This document shows positions 11,413 to 23,781 of a stretch of DNA of 64,000 bases, one piece after another. The translations under genes were made by a program, and so were the position numbers. Where the stretch lies: NCBI RefSeq assembly GCF_014851395.1, contig NW_024044681.1, positions 3,081,014-3,145,013 on the forward strand, written 5' to 3'. The notes below the pieces were generated by a model. It did not search any database and was not told the origin of the DNA. It worked only from the letters and a program-made list of their open reading frames with translations. The first letter of the stretch is position 1. The number at the start of each line of letters is the position of its first letter. The DNA is from Micropterus salmoides (lineage: Eukaryota > Chordata > Actinopteri > Centrarchiformes > Centrarchidae).

Positions 11413-11712
11413 CCGTTCTCACTGCCGAGTTGTCACATATGGATGAATGGTCAAGACCTTTGGTGTCAGTATTAAACACACTGGGAAGCCCCTTAGCGTC
11501 ACTTTTAAATAATAATAGTAGGTTGGGGTGGACAGATGGGCCAGAAACCAGACTTTCAACCAGGAGAATGGTGTTCGTTTCCTGTGTGAAACAAAAAGTC
11601 AACATTGAATGTTTTTATTTAAGTTACGTAGTTTGGATAAGTAACGTTACCTAACTTACGTGAGTTCAGACACTTTTCCTAGTAGTTTTAGTGCCTCAAC
11701 CTAACCAAGTAC
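11413..11712 (+). mobile_element. MITE family A, left part
   Basis: Starts CGTTCTCACTGCCGAGTTGTCA, runs through the GGTGTCAGTATTAAACACACTGGG block and stops after CCTCAACCTAACCAAGTA. The right inverted end is missing. Confidence 0.7.
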
Positions 11713-12514
11713 CATAAAACTTCAATTAATAGCCGAGTCCCAAATACCCGCCTGCCCCGTTTCCTGGCCTGCTGTGGGAACACATTCTGACAAATAAACA
11801 CAGGTCTCCATTAAACGCCTGGTCTGGTTTTATAGAAGTTCTTTGGATGTATAAAACCTCTTAAACCCCGTTGGGTCGCCCACTTTAGTTGCTTCTAAGC
11901 TGCTTCTAAGCTGCTCAGATCGTTAATGCAAATATTAATGTTTACACGTCTGATCAATATGTCAGTATGAACATGCTGAACATCGTTAGATCGGTTAGAT
12001 TCTCCATAATTCAGTCGTTCAGATCATTTAACGGAAACAACGAGCCCCAAAGTCTGATTCTTATAGATTTACTGGTCTAACCTGCCTGGTACAAGAGATG
12101 AGAAGTGCCGACTCCCGTTACCTTTGAGGCGCTCGTTAAGTCCGAATGTGTCCCTGATTATTTATCTTCCTTTAGTCTGTAAGGGTCCACCCATCAAAAG
12201 AATCAAAACTCTCATAAAAATGAATGCACGTTGTGAATCCTGTCATGTGAAGTCCATCGCTCTCTGTCTGCTGACTTCTCTCATCCTGCATCCTGTTCAA
12301 AATAAAAGCGCATAAGCCATCTGTTGGAGCTAGATCAAATGTATTTGATATTATTTGATATTCTGTTTGAAATAAATAAACTGTTTCATAGTAGACTATT
12401 TCTGTTGTGCAAGAGAAATTAAAGGCCTGTCCCACATGGACGCCTGTCCCAAATATAGGCAAGGTCAATTCAGTGATTGTAGCAAAAAAAAGCCTGGGCT
12501 ATTAATCAAATGTT

Positions 12515-12743
12515 TACGGTAGTTTTGGTGCCTAAACGTAACTAAATTGCAACATTTCACAATGTTAACAAGTCTTTTTTTTTTTTTATCTAACTGGAAG
12601 TTGCATATTTATTGTTGCTAACATGACTGCGAAGCCCTAAACATCAAAAAACGACTCTAAAGCATAACCAGGGCGTTAAAAATTTACGCCAAAGGGTCTT
12701 GATTAAGTGTCAATATGTGACCAGGTGGGAGTGAGAATGTGTT
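12515..12743 (+). mobile_element. MITE family A, right part
   Basis: Starts in the interior block TAGTTTTGGTGCCTAAACG and ends in the right inverted repeat GTGGGAGTGAGAATGTGTT. With the fragment at 11413 it may be one interrupted copy. Confidence 0.7.
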
Positions 12744-13154
12744 GGTGTTTCACCAATCAATCGTCTTCCATTCTACAGATATGTCAGAACATGCCAAGTT
12801 TCCTTTTCATGATGATTTTAACGATGTTTCTTGTCTTTCCCACTCTGATTTTCTGTCGTCAGCAGAGCAACACATACAACAGCCCACTCTTCACGTTCTG
12901 ATGTGTCGACTGTTGTTCGTATGCTGAAGTGCTTGCTCATTCAGATGTTCATTCCTAAATCCTTCTTTATCTCCTTGCTGCAGTCATTATGCCAGGTCAG
13001 TAGACTGCCAATGTACAAGAACTCAGTATATTTTCAGAATTTTTGGAAATCAATGGAGGAAATAATCAGCAGATGAATTCATGATGAAAAGAATCATTAG
13101 CTGCAGTCACAGAATGAGCGAACAACTACAGCAGCAACATCAGGAATAATAATC

Positions 13155-13354
13155 TGATGAAAGAATACATAATAGTACAAAAGGGACATTTTACTGCTTT
13201 GAATACTTTTTGGTAAATTTTTCTCATGATACTTACATACTTTTACTTAAGTAATACTTTCAATGCAGACATTTTACTTGAATCAGAGTACTTTTACAGT
13301 GTGGTATTAGTACTTTTACTTAAGTAAAGGATCTGAATACTTTGTCCACCACTG
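13155..13354 (-). mobile_element. hAT-type MITE fragment (CAGTGGTGG end)
   Basis: On the minus strand it begins CAGTGGTGGACAAAGTATTC and continues AGATCCTTTACTTAAGTAAA, the start of a very common fish hAT-derived MITE. The far end is not identifiable. It splits the LINE relic. Confidence 0.75.
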
Positions 13355-13520
13355 CGTTTTCCCATCTTGTCCAACCTCTAGTTGCTTCCCGATATCTTCA
13401 CTTCCATATAGTGTTTTGTTTTGCCAATGCTGATCTTCAGCCCCGCTGCCTCTCCTGCTTTGTTGCTTTGCATTTAGCGTTCTTAATCAATTCAGTTATC
13501 TCTGCATGAGCACCACTCAG

Positions 13521-16500
13521 GGCTGTAAGCAGGATTTGAGTAAAACCTGAAGTCATGTGCCCTACATGCATCGTAACAACTGGAAAAATATAGAATAATT
13601 ATTAACCAGTTGATTATTTCCTGACTAAAAAAGTGACAAAGAATGTGAGTATGGACGTAAAGAAAGAAAGATACTTTAAAACAAACATTACAGTAATGTT
13701 ATTAATCTATGTTGTCTGAATACTTTTCTGAAAATACTCATTTGTTCATACCTTGTATGTATGATTAAAATACAGTGAAAGATTATTCAATATATAAAAT
13801 AAATTTTACGAATGTGTAGCTTAAAGGGGTAATGAATAGAAAAAGCACACTAACATTTTTTTAGGAAGCTGCAGTATTTATTTCAAAAGTAAGCAAAAGT
13901 AATTGTGCAGAACAGTTGATCAATCAATCAATCAAATCTAGTGACTGTACTCTCTTCTTTGTGGCTTGCAGACCTGAAGTCTGCTGTTGGACCCTTCTGG
14001 GTGCACCAGGCTGAAGAGACGACCATCTCCCAGCATGCCTTGTATAAAGAGCTAAAGGGACTATATATCCCAGCAGGCATTAGGAGACTTGGACAGCTCC
14101 CTGAGTGACCATCCATGTTCCGTGTGTGTCTGAACCTCAGTGGTCGATCTTCGGGTTAACAGCCCTCCTCCCTCCCTCCCTCTCCTCACATCAGATTAGT
14201 GCAGCTGAGAGGGGATTTGGGATGCTACATTTCGTTAAGGCGACCCATTGACAGCCCATCACGCTTATCACCAGCGGTAATGTAAAAATGTGTCATTTAA
14301 GATGCTATTTTAAGGCCACACCAGACAAACATTTATCCAGAAGCTAAATGCGACGAGAGCAACACGGCTCGGATATTAAAAAAGCAACATCAACGTGACG
14401 ATGGGGCGGAACATATCTTTCTGTTTGTGTGGGTTGACACGTCGCCTTCAAATTATTTTATCCTAAATCACATTCATCAGAAAACCAGCAGTGTTTCCCA
14501 AAAAACCTTTTTGCCTCAGGCTGAGGCATTGAGGCATTGAGGCATTGAGGCATTGAGGCCTCATCATGAGAGAGAACCACTTCCATGTTCCAGCAGTGGG
14601 CTCCCCTGATTCAGTGCCTCTCCCTGTTGGTGGCCTCCTGAGCTGCTGCACACATCAGTTTATAGAAAATGTTTCAAGTGCACAGTTAATTTAGTGTTTG
14701 TTTCAAATGCTAAACACAGCAAAAAGAAAATCCTCAAAGAAAACAGAAACTTGTTATTGATCTATGCTTTCATTATCTAGAAGGGTTAAAATACAATGAA
14801 TCCAAACCTTGCATGTCTTAAAGTTCTCACACGTCTTGGCTGCTCGGGCAGGAGAAACCACGCCGGCAAGGCCCATCTCCGTCAACACAACTCTATAAAA
14901 TGCAATAAATATATTGACAACCAACTAACAAATCAGTCAGTATCATTAACGATGATGGTAGACGGCAATGACGATGTCATGATACTAGAAATTTAGTCAA
15001 TACCAATACTAGTGAAATTCCATGATTCTCCAAACCAAATTCGATACCACAGACTGAGGTGAGGACAGCTGCGTACTACTACGAGAAGAATTTGACATTC
15101 TTCAACTGACTCCCATCCAGCTGCAGAAGCAAAACACTTCTCTGAGAAAGATGCTCTTTCTGTCTCTTCAGGCGAGTGAAGTTTTTCATCTGTCCCTGAA
15201 GAGATTAAAATAAAATATTAAAATTTTCTTGTATCACTCAAATGGAATTTAGCTACCTACAAATAAAAAAAGCATGTAGCCAATCTAGTTTTAACGTAGC
15301 GGCTTGGCCAATGGCAATTAAGTTACTGCACAGAAGAGGGCTGGCAAATGTTAGCAAGCTGTATCGCCAGCCGTCAGTTGTGCCATAATGTATAAACATT
15401 CATAATTTATTACATGGCTAAGAAACAGGTAAAACAAACTATGACATATCTCAAGTTAAACAGGAAATTACTTACATTTGTACAACAAACTGCTGTTTTC
15501 ACGCAGCTCTCTCTCTCCTGGTCGACCATCATTTTTCTATCTGTGCAATGCATGATGGTATATATAGTTCACTCAATAGTTAGTAGTGAGCGATTTCAGA
15601 CAGAGGGCCTTTCCGAAAGTACTTGCTCCTCCCTCTCCCAACCTACTTCCACTCCATTTGCGCATTCATGTGGTGGGTCCGCCACACTGAGTGCCATCTG
15701 AAACCAATGAGGGCGGAGTCGTAGTGGGTTATTAAACCCTCCAATGCTGCATGAGCACCGATACCGGAGTGTTGATGGTTTGTAACAACCTTTGCTGCAC
15801 GATGAAGAACGCTTCTTCCAAATGTGCGTGACTACACCCATATTCCTATATCCCCATACACAGGTTGACAACGCAGCCCAAAGGTTATACTGTCATAAGA
15901 AAATCTTCAGCCAAAACAAAAATACATAAAACCACAGAATAATAGAAGATGACACAACAAGATGTATCACGGAACAAGCAAGTTTTAATTGCTTTACTAT
16001 AATGTTGATGATGTCTATTGTGAAATGTATTTTTAGTAGGACCATTTGTATTTGTGAATGTAATTTTTTCCATATAAGATTACGAGGTTCAAAATATGAA
16101 GTCTAACAATCAATGTGGATCATCTATTTGATAATGTCTCTTTTTCATAAATGAATAGCTGAACCAGGCAACATCTTAAAGAAATATTATAAATCAAACC
16201 AAAATAATTTGGTACTCACAGATTCGTTTTTGCAAAACACTCTTTTCCTCAACATCATTCATTCATCACAGTTTGCTAAACCTGACAGTAGTGACTGCAG
16301 CGGTAACATCAGATCCTGTTTACGCTGGGGAGACGGAAGTTCATCCGAACGTTGGCCGCTGTATTTAGAAATATCTGTATTTGGTTAGAGAGCTCCATTT
16401 GGCTGTGAGGGTGACTCCAATCAGAGTTCACTCCGTGATGGAGTGGAAGTGCCGAGGGTCCAGTTTGGGAAAGGCCCAAAGCCTGTTTCTATAGAGAAGA

Positions 16501-18950
16501 CATAGTACTGTCTTTTTTTGCCACCTCTAAAATCCATTTGCATTCACACCTTTAAACCTGTATTCTACACAGTTAAATTGATGGCACTTAGATACAGTGG
16601 CAGCTTTATACCTGCAGATGCTGATAATCACTGTGTGCTCCACTCGTACCACCCACTGAGTTCAAACTATCTGAACGCTGCTTGAAGTCTCGTTGTGTTT
16701 TCAAGCGCTGTTCAGGAGAGAACACTGTTATCCTTCAGTCCTGCTGTCAGGAAATCAGATTTATAAAAAACATTTTAAAGAACAACATTGCTGTACGAAT
16801 AAACAAGAAAAGATGTGTACGATGTTCAGTCTGTCCGCTGGGAGGAGGTCGCCGTGTCTCCTTACACAGCTGATAATGGACAGGTGCAGGGAGAGAGAGG
16901 CTCGTAAAGATCAGGGCTATGGAAAGAGTTAGCGTTGCATGCTACTGTAAATCAAACATGTGAGGATCACATGCTGGGACAGGTGATGATAAGCTGCTGC
17001 TGCTGGCTCTGACAGACGCACAGGAGGAAGCCGACATGTCCCAGCTTAAATTACTGATGAATCTCATCCACCGGTGTGCTAACAAACAAACTCTTCATAT
17101 TAAGACTGTCACTGGACTAACTAACTTTAACTGGTAAAACTGATTTTATTCATCAGTTGAAGTCTGCTCTTCCAATAATACATTTTAACAAACAAATAGC
17201 AGATTTTAAAGTTTAAAGGAGAAGTCCAGCATTAGTCTAAAGCCTGTTTCACACTGTGAGTTTTGCACCAATATACCAGCTCGCTGTGCTGTCTGAAAGG
17301 TACGGAGCGGGAAAGGAGGGTCCTATTTGATCCGCCTCTGAACGTTGGTAATAACAAAGACTGAATGTCTGTGTGAAGAGCCACAGCCAGAATGCCAGTG
17401 TTGTTACACGCCACGTTTTTTTTCCAGGCTGCTGGTTCCGGAAAGCCGGATCACTCTGTGAAAGCACACACGGTTGTGAGATTATGCTGCAAACATTGGT
17501 CTAGTACGAATGTGTGAATGCGGCACATTGACAGATATTCTTTCCACGTTTATTGCTCGGATCTCTGCATGAAAGTGGCTTATATTTTTGTTATTGTTAA
17601 CAAATCCCGTAAAAAAGCAACATGTTTGTCCGTCTTTCAATACTTTGACTTCCTGTCTGTCAATCTCAGCTCCAAGACCATTGGTTCCAACAGGATACGT
17701 ATATTTTTAAAAAGACGTCACAAAAATCTTATTGCCTTATTTATTTTAATTTGCTTTACAGCGGCTCGCTGTCATTTTTATCAAACAGGAGAAAATAATG
17801 CATTAATCCTGTATGTATATAGATGGGAATATGTATATGCATGTTTAAGCAGATGCAGTTATTAGTTTGGAGTTGATGGAGTGAAATGTGTATATGCAAT
17901 CCAGAAACAGTCGCCTATACTTTGTTCCCCTGTACCAAAATAATTCTCCTCCCAAAGCATGAAATCGAAAAAATAAAGTTTAGTTAAGGTCATTGTGAGT
18001 CATTTTTAGGCATTTCATTAAACAACTGATGCGTGTTTTAATTTTTTTTTAGAGCAGTTTACCTAAAACATGAGCAATTATTCATTTGAAATCCTTTAAA
18101 GGCATTGTTATTTAAACACATATCTCCAATGAATGATAAACAGAGTAAATCTTCACGCGCACACTGATGGAGAGCAAACAGCAGAACTAATGCTGGTTCT
18201 GGTCTCCTCGTGCTGTCTGTACTTCACGCTGTGCGCCCATATGGACGCTGGTCTTGGCGCTCAGAGCTCTGTGTCAGCAGACAGAGGAGGAGATGAAACC
18301 CAATGAGCCAAGTGTTTGTTCTCTGTCAGGCTGTCTGGAGTTTTGTGATGAAGGAAGACGCCCGGCCCGGCCCGGCTGCCTCCTCTCTGCCTCAATAGAT
18401 TGATGCCGGCTCAGGTAAGAGCTGGAACGCTCCAGTGGAAAATGAAACTCGAGGAGACAGCCGGGCTATTAGGTTAGCTGTGTCTGTATGTCTGCATAAG
18501 AGAGAAAGAGAGATGATGCATGTGGGTGGATGTGAGTGGGTGTTTGCAGCTTGTGCCAACTGTGCACCCACATCATCAGCTTTCCGAGGTCAGTGATTTT
18601 CAGTGGATTCAGCTGTGTGTTGGAGCCGAGAGCTCACTCTGACGCCCTACAAAGGATTTATTTTATTCAGGACAAAAGTTCAGTTTTATCACTGGAAAGC
18701 TGCAAATTAACCCTCAGGAGTCTTGTGCTATTTTAGCTTTTTTAAATACTTTTGCTTTTGCCTTTATATATCACAATAAAACATGTTTGCTCAATCAAGC
18801 ATAGTAAAGACTGCAAATGTAAACACAAGTTACACTATAAAAATGTAAAAATTAGATAACATCGAACTGTGATCTGATCACAGTTAAAGCCTCTGAGCTT
18901 CTGTCCGTTTCTTCTTATCAACAAATTATTTTATTATCAACAAGTACTGT
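13521..18950. other. Long intergenic stretch with small simple repeats, no gene seen
   Basis: No frame longer than about 115 codons and none with a recognisable domain. Simple repeats: (TCAA)n at 13916-13936 and an 8-bp tandem repeat (GAGGCATT)n at 14523-14560. A fragment near 17217 matches the start of the repeat at 5794. Sequence around 14980-15050 (ATACCAATACTAGT) resembles part of the hAT element at 26980. I see nothing else. Confidence 0.4.
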
Positions 18951-19066
18951 GTGTGTATCACAGCCTGACATATCTGATTCCTATCTCATTAACATGGGTG
19001 ACCTGTTCCTTCATCATGAACACACACACTGTAGTAGTAGTAGTCCAAATGTAGATTCATGCATGT

Positions 19067-19165
19067 CCTTATACCTAAATGACAAAATAGGTCGATTGTC
19101 AAGTGTCCCAACACAAAATGCACAAGCGTTTCCCGTATCAGTCCTGCGACAGGGTTACAGGACCT
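19067..19165. repeat. Dispersed repeat B, fragment
   Basis: CCTAAATGACAAAATAGGTCGATTGTCAAGTGTCCCA-like start, shared with 8956 and 46028. Confidence 0.5.
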
Positions 19166-19664
19166 TATCACGCCGCACAGCCCAGCAGCAAATGCGCCGT
19201 GCAGGTCACCGTGCGTTTGCCAATAAAAGTCCACCGTCCCCTCAACCGCCGGAAAAGTGAAGGCCGCCAGTGCCAGCCAATTTCCCCCATGCACAGCGTG
19301 CTCTCCGGCTGCCATGCAACTCCAGCCAAGCTAGCAATGAAGCAAAATCAACTAGCTCAGCTGAATGTCACCACCAACCCGCCCACCCGTCAAGGGCAGG
19401 CAGCCACCCCCAAGGAAGAGGTCCAAAACCCACCCCGACAACACCGGCCATGTGCCCCCGGGACTACCGCACGCCCCCATTGTGAGAGAACCGGCAGGGG
19501 GAAGCAGCGGGAGCCCCACCCCTGCCAAAGAGGGCTCCGGCGAGGAGAGGAGACAATGGATCCCCAGGCCCAGGGACACCCGCCCCAGGCATGAGCAGAG
19601 GCCCAAGTCCCCCAGAGCCCCCCCCCAAAGATCCAAGATGGACACCAACCCCAGCGCACAGTAC
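19166..19664. repeat. C-rich block, probably part of a dispersed repeat
   Basis: Strongly C-biased on the plus strand, unlike its AT-rich surroundings, with abrupt edges. Frames stay open on both strands for over 100 codons because of composition; predicted products are Pro/Gly-rich without a domain. It may be the 5' region of a LINE. Not assigned. Confidence 0.4.
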
Positions 19665-20389
19665 ATCAGTATGAATCCGTCCTACACCTGACTGGACAAC
19701 CAGAACTCTAGCAGGGTAGTTAGTGGTCTTTTCACCCTGTAGTTCTCCAATTGGTCCAATGTGAATCTGGTCGACTCAATCAGTTCATCCAGACTTTGAT
19801 CTCATAGTGAAAACTGAGCTGGGGAGATGTGGTCTGACTTTCAGTGGTTCTTTACCAGTTTCAGCTACACCTGTTCTCCCACGTTCACCTGGCCAGGATA
19901 CTGTAGAGAAGTTCTTGGCTTTGACCTTTGTAAAAATAACCATTTTCCCAAATATAGACAGGACAGGAGTGTAGGAACTCAGCGATTCAGGTTTCAGTGA
20001 GATCAGCCTGCTGGCAGATTTCCACTCAAACAATAGAGACACTGAGTGTCTCTCAATAATTGAGCAGAGCTCGGCTCTGCAGCTCAGCACTTCAGTGCTC
20101 CAGTGGACATTACACAACCAGCAAAGGACTGCAGAAGGAGAGTGGCTCTACATCCATCCATTTATGCACCAGCCAGCCAGCCAGCCAGCCATCAATCTAT
20201 CATCCATCATTCTTACTGTAACTGAAGGCACTCAAATGCTGACACATTGTCAGTAAGACATGAAAATAAATAACAGATGTCAGTAATGCTCCATCATAAG
20301 ACTGTACTGAACTGTAGACTCTCAAGAATCACTCACTCATCCCATCACCTTGGAAGCTGTGGGGGTGTTCTGGTTGGACGCTCGGGCAG
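19665..20389. other. Intergenic; (CCAG)n at 20169-20190
   Basis: No gene seen. Confidence 0.4.
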
Positions 20390-21361
20390 CAGGGCTGGAC
20401 TGGTAATCTGGCATACTGCAGCGGCCCATTGGGTAATTTTCTATACTGACATTGGGCTGGCCCAATTACATTTCTTACTAGCGCCAACCCCGTCTGCTCT
20501 CTGTTTCTTGTGTTGCGGGCCAAAAAACCCCCCAGTCTTCAGACGGCTCCCGCCAAATGCGCTCCTGCCGGTGCTGCAGGAGCTTCAACATCAGCTGCGG
20601 TACCATGCATAGTGCAGGCACAGGCACTTGCAGGAGTACAAGACCTGTGGTGGCCAATACAAGGCAGAGGAGGAGGCGTGTGTTAGCGAAACAGAGGGAC
20701 AAAGTGACAGGGCCGAGTTAGAGAGAGAGAGCAGGAGGAGAGTGGAGGTGAAGCGTTAAGCGTGGAGTAGCTTAACCTGTAGTGAGGGAGCAGGGAGGGA
20801 GGGTCATTTACACTGGGGACATGTAGCCACCACTTTTTGAAAGCATTTTTTTTTAAAATTCTGAAAAAATAGCTTGCACCAAGAAATCTTAATTAGCAAT
20901 GAGAGAGGTTTATTTGCACAATAAGAAAACCTGCAATGCAATGTAAATATTAGAAGAAATGTTGTCCAAAAAAAGTAATTTATAATAATAAAAATAATAA
21001 AATAATAAGCTACTGATTACTGCATTACATTTTACTATATTTTTATATCGTGAATTGTCACCTGCCACCTGAATTTTGTGCTTCCCTTTATAAAAATAAA
21101 AAAATACTTGATGTCTCCAGAATGCAGGAAATTAAGTTTTTAATGCCAAAGAAATTCTGGGGGAGGGAGCCCAGCCCCCCCATCAAATATTTAATCTATA
21201 CATATTTTTTCTAAATAGCTCTATTAAAATATATTCTTGTCTTGTAGTCATGGACACCGATCTTACAATTGTTACGTCTCACTGTTTCATCACACCCCTA
21301 ATCTGACCCCCTAAATGGATCGAAGGTGAAGGAGCCAATTTTTTGTCCCAGTCCATCCCTG
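20390..21361 (+). mobile_element. Non-autonomous hAT element with perfect 8-bp target duplication
   Basis: Ends CAGGGCTGGACTGG and CCAGTCCATCCCTG are 14-bp inverted repeats with one mismatch. They are flanked by identical octamers TCGGGCAG (20382-20389 and 21362-21369), the hallmark of hAT insertion. The 972-bp element has no transposase frame. Its middle (about 20800-21170) matches 55093-55450. Confidence 0.9.
20800..21170 (+). repeat. Internal repeat shared with 55093-55450
   Basis: GTCATTTACACTGGGGACATG, CACTTTTTGAAAGCATTT and later AT-rich blocks line up with the second copy at 55093. It is either internal hAT sequence or an older nested insertion. Confidence 0.6.
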
Positions 21362-21509
21362 TCGGGCAGTCAGGGATCTCCACAGCTCTTGATCATCTGC
21401 TGAGTGTGTAAAGGTTGAGAAGCTGCACCAAGTCCACTCTACAGTCCTAAATACAAAGCAAAGCAAATACAAAGCAAAAACTTAAATTAACAAGTGAAGC
21501 CAGGAGTGC

Positions 21510-21916
21510 TGTGACGACTTCCCCAGTCTGCCTGCCTGTAGGTCTTCTCTGTTTTGCAGGTTCTGGGTGTGGCTTGTAGGTAGAGCTGGGAGGGTTCAGT
21601 GCGTCTACCTGCCCATCTGGGTTGGGCTTCCTAGAGGGCATAAAAGGGCTGCCTTTCTAGAAATCACTCTCTCTGCTGGCCTGCTGCTTCAACCTCAGCT
21701 TTTGTTCCTTTCTTTGATTTGCTGCACCCACCAACATGCATTACACTTCATCCTCACTCATCCACATACTTCTGACATGACTGATGTTCCTCATATCTAC
21801 CCACGCCATCAACTTAGTTAAGTTGTTTGTTAGTTTGAGATAAATAAACCACTTTTGTTCTTATTATCTATGTGAGGCCTCCCTTTTTGTTGCCAGCCTT
21901 GAGCCAGGCGGTAACA
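21510..21916 (+). repeat. 5' LTR of the gag-only element
   Basis: Begins TGTGACGACTTCC and ends GCGGTAACA, i.e. TG...CA, two bases before the primer-binding site. Contains a TATA-like CATAAAAGG near 21639 and a polyadenylation signal AATAAA near 21844, in the right order for U3-R-U5. No matching 3' LTR is found. Confidence 0.65.
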
Positions 21917-21918
21917 AA

Positions 21919-21936
21919 TGGGGGCTCGTCCGGGAT
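21919..21936 (+). promoter_or_regulatory. Primer-binding site for proline tRNA
   Basis: TGGGGGCTCGTCCGGGAT is an exact 18-nt match to the classical tRNA-Pro primer-binding site, immediately 3' of the LTR. It shows that the element arose through LTR-type reverse transcription. Confidence 0.85.
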
Positions 21937-22479
21937 CTTTGGTTGGACACGTTTGTACTGGAAAACATGTATATATAACTTTTTTGTTAAGGGAGTGTTT
22001 TGCACAGATTTCATTTTTGCTCTGGTATTGTTAGGAATTAACAGGATGTTATATTGTTGGTTAGTTTTATTCCAGTAAGTAGATTGCTTCATTTGACTGA
22101 GGGTAAATGTTTGCTTAAGCTGCCAGTAACCGGTAAGGACTGAGAAAACAGGTGGAACCTATATCCCTGATAGGTATAAGCAATGAGGGGCACTAGTTGT
22201 CTCCATTGACCTTTTTTGTTTTAGTTTGTTGTTTTTGTGCAGCAAGTGGTTAGAGCAATTGCTCGGGTGCACTTCCATGACTGCCAGGTGACTTTCAGCA
22301 TGCTGAAAGTTTTCCGGGTTACTGGGATTTGTGCTTAATTTATCCTGCCATAAACCTGCAACAAGTCTAGGGTTGAGTGAGTCAGTAAGTACTGGTTAGG
22401 CAGTTAGCCAGAGGGATGGGGTTCTGTCTTGAAAGTATCCTGTTAACCTGTTGGGCAGTGGGTAAAGACATATTTAAAA

Positions 22480-23781
22480 ATGGATACCATTGATGACTTT
22501 GTTCAGTGCCCATGTGAGGATTTGTTAAATTCTTACTTAAAAGATCAGCTTTGGAAAGTAGCAGAATACTACAATGTTGAACTTCCAAAGAAGTTCAATA
22601 AAGATGAGTTGTTGGCAACATTAAAGGCCCAGTTGGTGGAGGAAAGAGTTTTGTCTGGCTCAATGGAGAATGTAAATGCTTCTTTAGAGTACTAGTTTTT
22701 CTGATGTAGGCTCCCATAAAGTAACTAAGTCTGGTAAAGTATCTGACACAGCTCCTGCGCTGGCTGGTTTTGGAGCTGGGTTAACATTTGACCAGCAAAA
22801 ACAACTTCTTCTGCTACAAATGCAACAGGAACAGAATAAGGTGCTGGCATTAGAGAAATTTAAAACAAGATGCCCATCTTCGGGAAGCTGAACTAGCTCA
22901 TGCACAGGCAAGACAACGGTTAGATTTGGAGCGCTACAAGTTGGAGCTTATAAGCTTACAAGCTGAGCCTCAGAAAGCTGGAGAGTTGGTCCCTCCTGCC
23001 CAGTCATTCGATGTTGCTGTCAATTTACGGTTAATTCCAAGGTTTCATGAAAGAGATCCAGACGTTTTCTTTGTGCTGTTTGAGCGTTGAACGAAACTGG
23101 TCTGATGCTGAGCGTACCCTTCTGCTTCAGTATGTGCTCACTGGCAAAGCCCAAGAGGCTTTCACAGCTTTATGTGTTACTGATTGCGGAAGTTACCAGT
23201 TGGTTAAATCTGCGGTACTTAAAGCATTGAGCTGGTACCGGAAGCACATCGGCAGCGGTTCAGATCAATAAGAAAAGAGAAACAACCCCATACAGAGTTT
23301 GCTCATTTTAACCGCTGGTGTACTGCTTCTCAGGTGAAAACCTTAGAAGATTTGCAGGAACTTGTCTTGCTTGAACAGTTTAAAAAAACCCTGCCTGACC
23401 GCGTGGTTACCTACATAAATGAATGGAAGGTAAGCACTGTTTCAGATGCTGCTAAATTAGCAGATGAGTTTGTCCTGACCCATAAAGTTTTTGGTGAGCG
23501 CCGCAGTCGACAAGGGTTTTGGAGAGAGTATTGGTAAGGTCCACGTAAGTAAGTATTTGTCAGAAGGGAGAGCAAGGTTTCCAGTTAAAGTGGGACAGAG
23601 CATAGGGGGAAGGTTAGACCCCAATCTTGTTTGCAATTACTGTTTCGGTAAGGGTCACTGGAGAAATGAGTGTCCAGTAATGAAGAAACAAAGTAAGCCT
23701 GGTTATTTTCCTGCGAAACCATCTGGGGCTGCTGCATCCTTGCTTGCCGAGGAAAGGTGCCGTGTCATTGCTGCTGTTTAA
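22480..23781 (+). pseudogene. Ty3/gypsy-type gag, broken
   Basis: N-terminal frame MDTIDDFVQCPCEDLL (71 codons) is the helix-rich start typical of fish gypsy gag. A helical, charged stretch (AELAHAQARQRLDLERYK, about 22890-22950) follows, then capsid-like segments (LRLIPRFHERDPDVFF; LLLQYVLTGKAQEAF; KTLEDLQELVLLEQF), then a CCHC zinc knuckle CNYCFGKGHWRNEC at 23632-23673. Several stops and frameshifts separate these pieces (near 22693, 23088, 23225 and 23500). No pol follows. Confidence 0.75.

Larger units (their letters stand above)
11308..13520 (-). pseudogene. Decayed LINE reverse-transcriptase relic, interrupted by insertions
   Basis: Three minus-strand fragments lie in the order expected for one reverse transcriptase. 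At 13520-13360 a segment reads ITELIKNAKCKATKQE and, in a shifted frame, GLKISIGKTK, the conserved GLK-x-N-x-x-KT region. At 13029-12950 follows EFLYIGSLLTWHNDCSKEI, the F-x-YLGS box. At 11400-11308 a C-terminal piece reads RGRPNREWLDDI. Between them sit a hAT-type MITE (about 13155-13354) and two fragments of MITE family A (11413-11712 and 12515-12743). Frameshifts occur within the fragments. The motifs suit an RTE/CR1/L2-like LINE; the exact clade is not certain. Confidence 0.65.

Noticed and set aside
11306..11605. 99-codon minus-strand frame as an independent gene
   Set aside because: Only its last about 24 residues resemble a LINE C-terminus; the rest lies across MITE family A.
19103..19594. 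163-codon frame as a possible gene
   Set aside because: Low-complexity Pro/Gln/Arg composition, competing frames on both strands and no domain; explained by C-rich composition.
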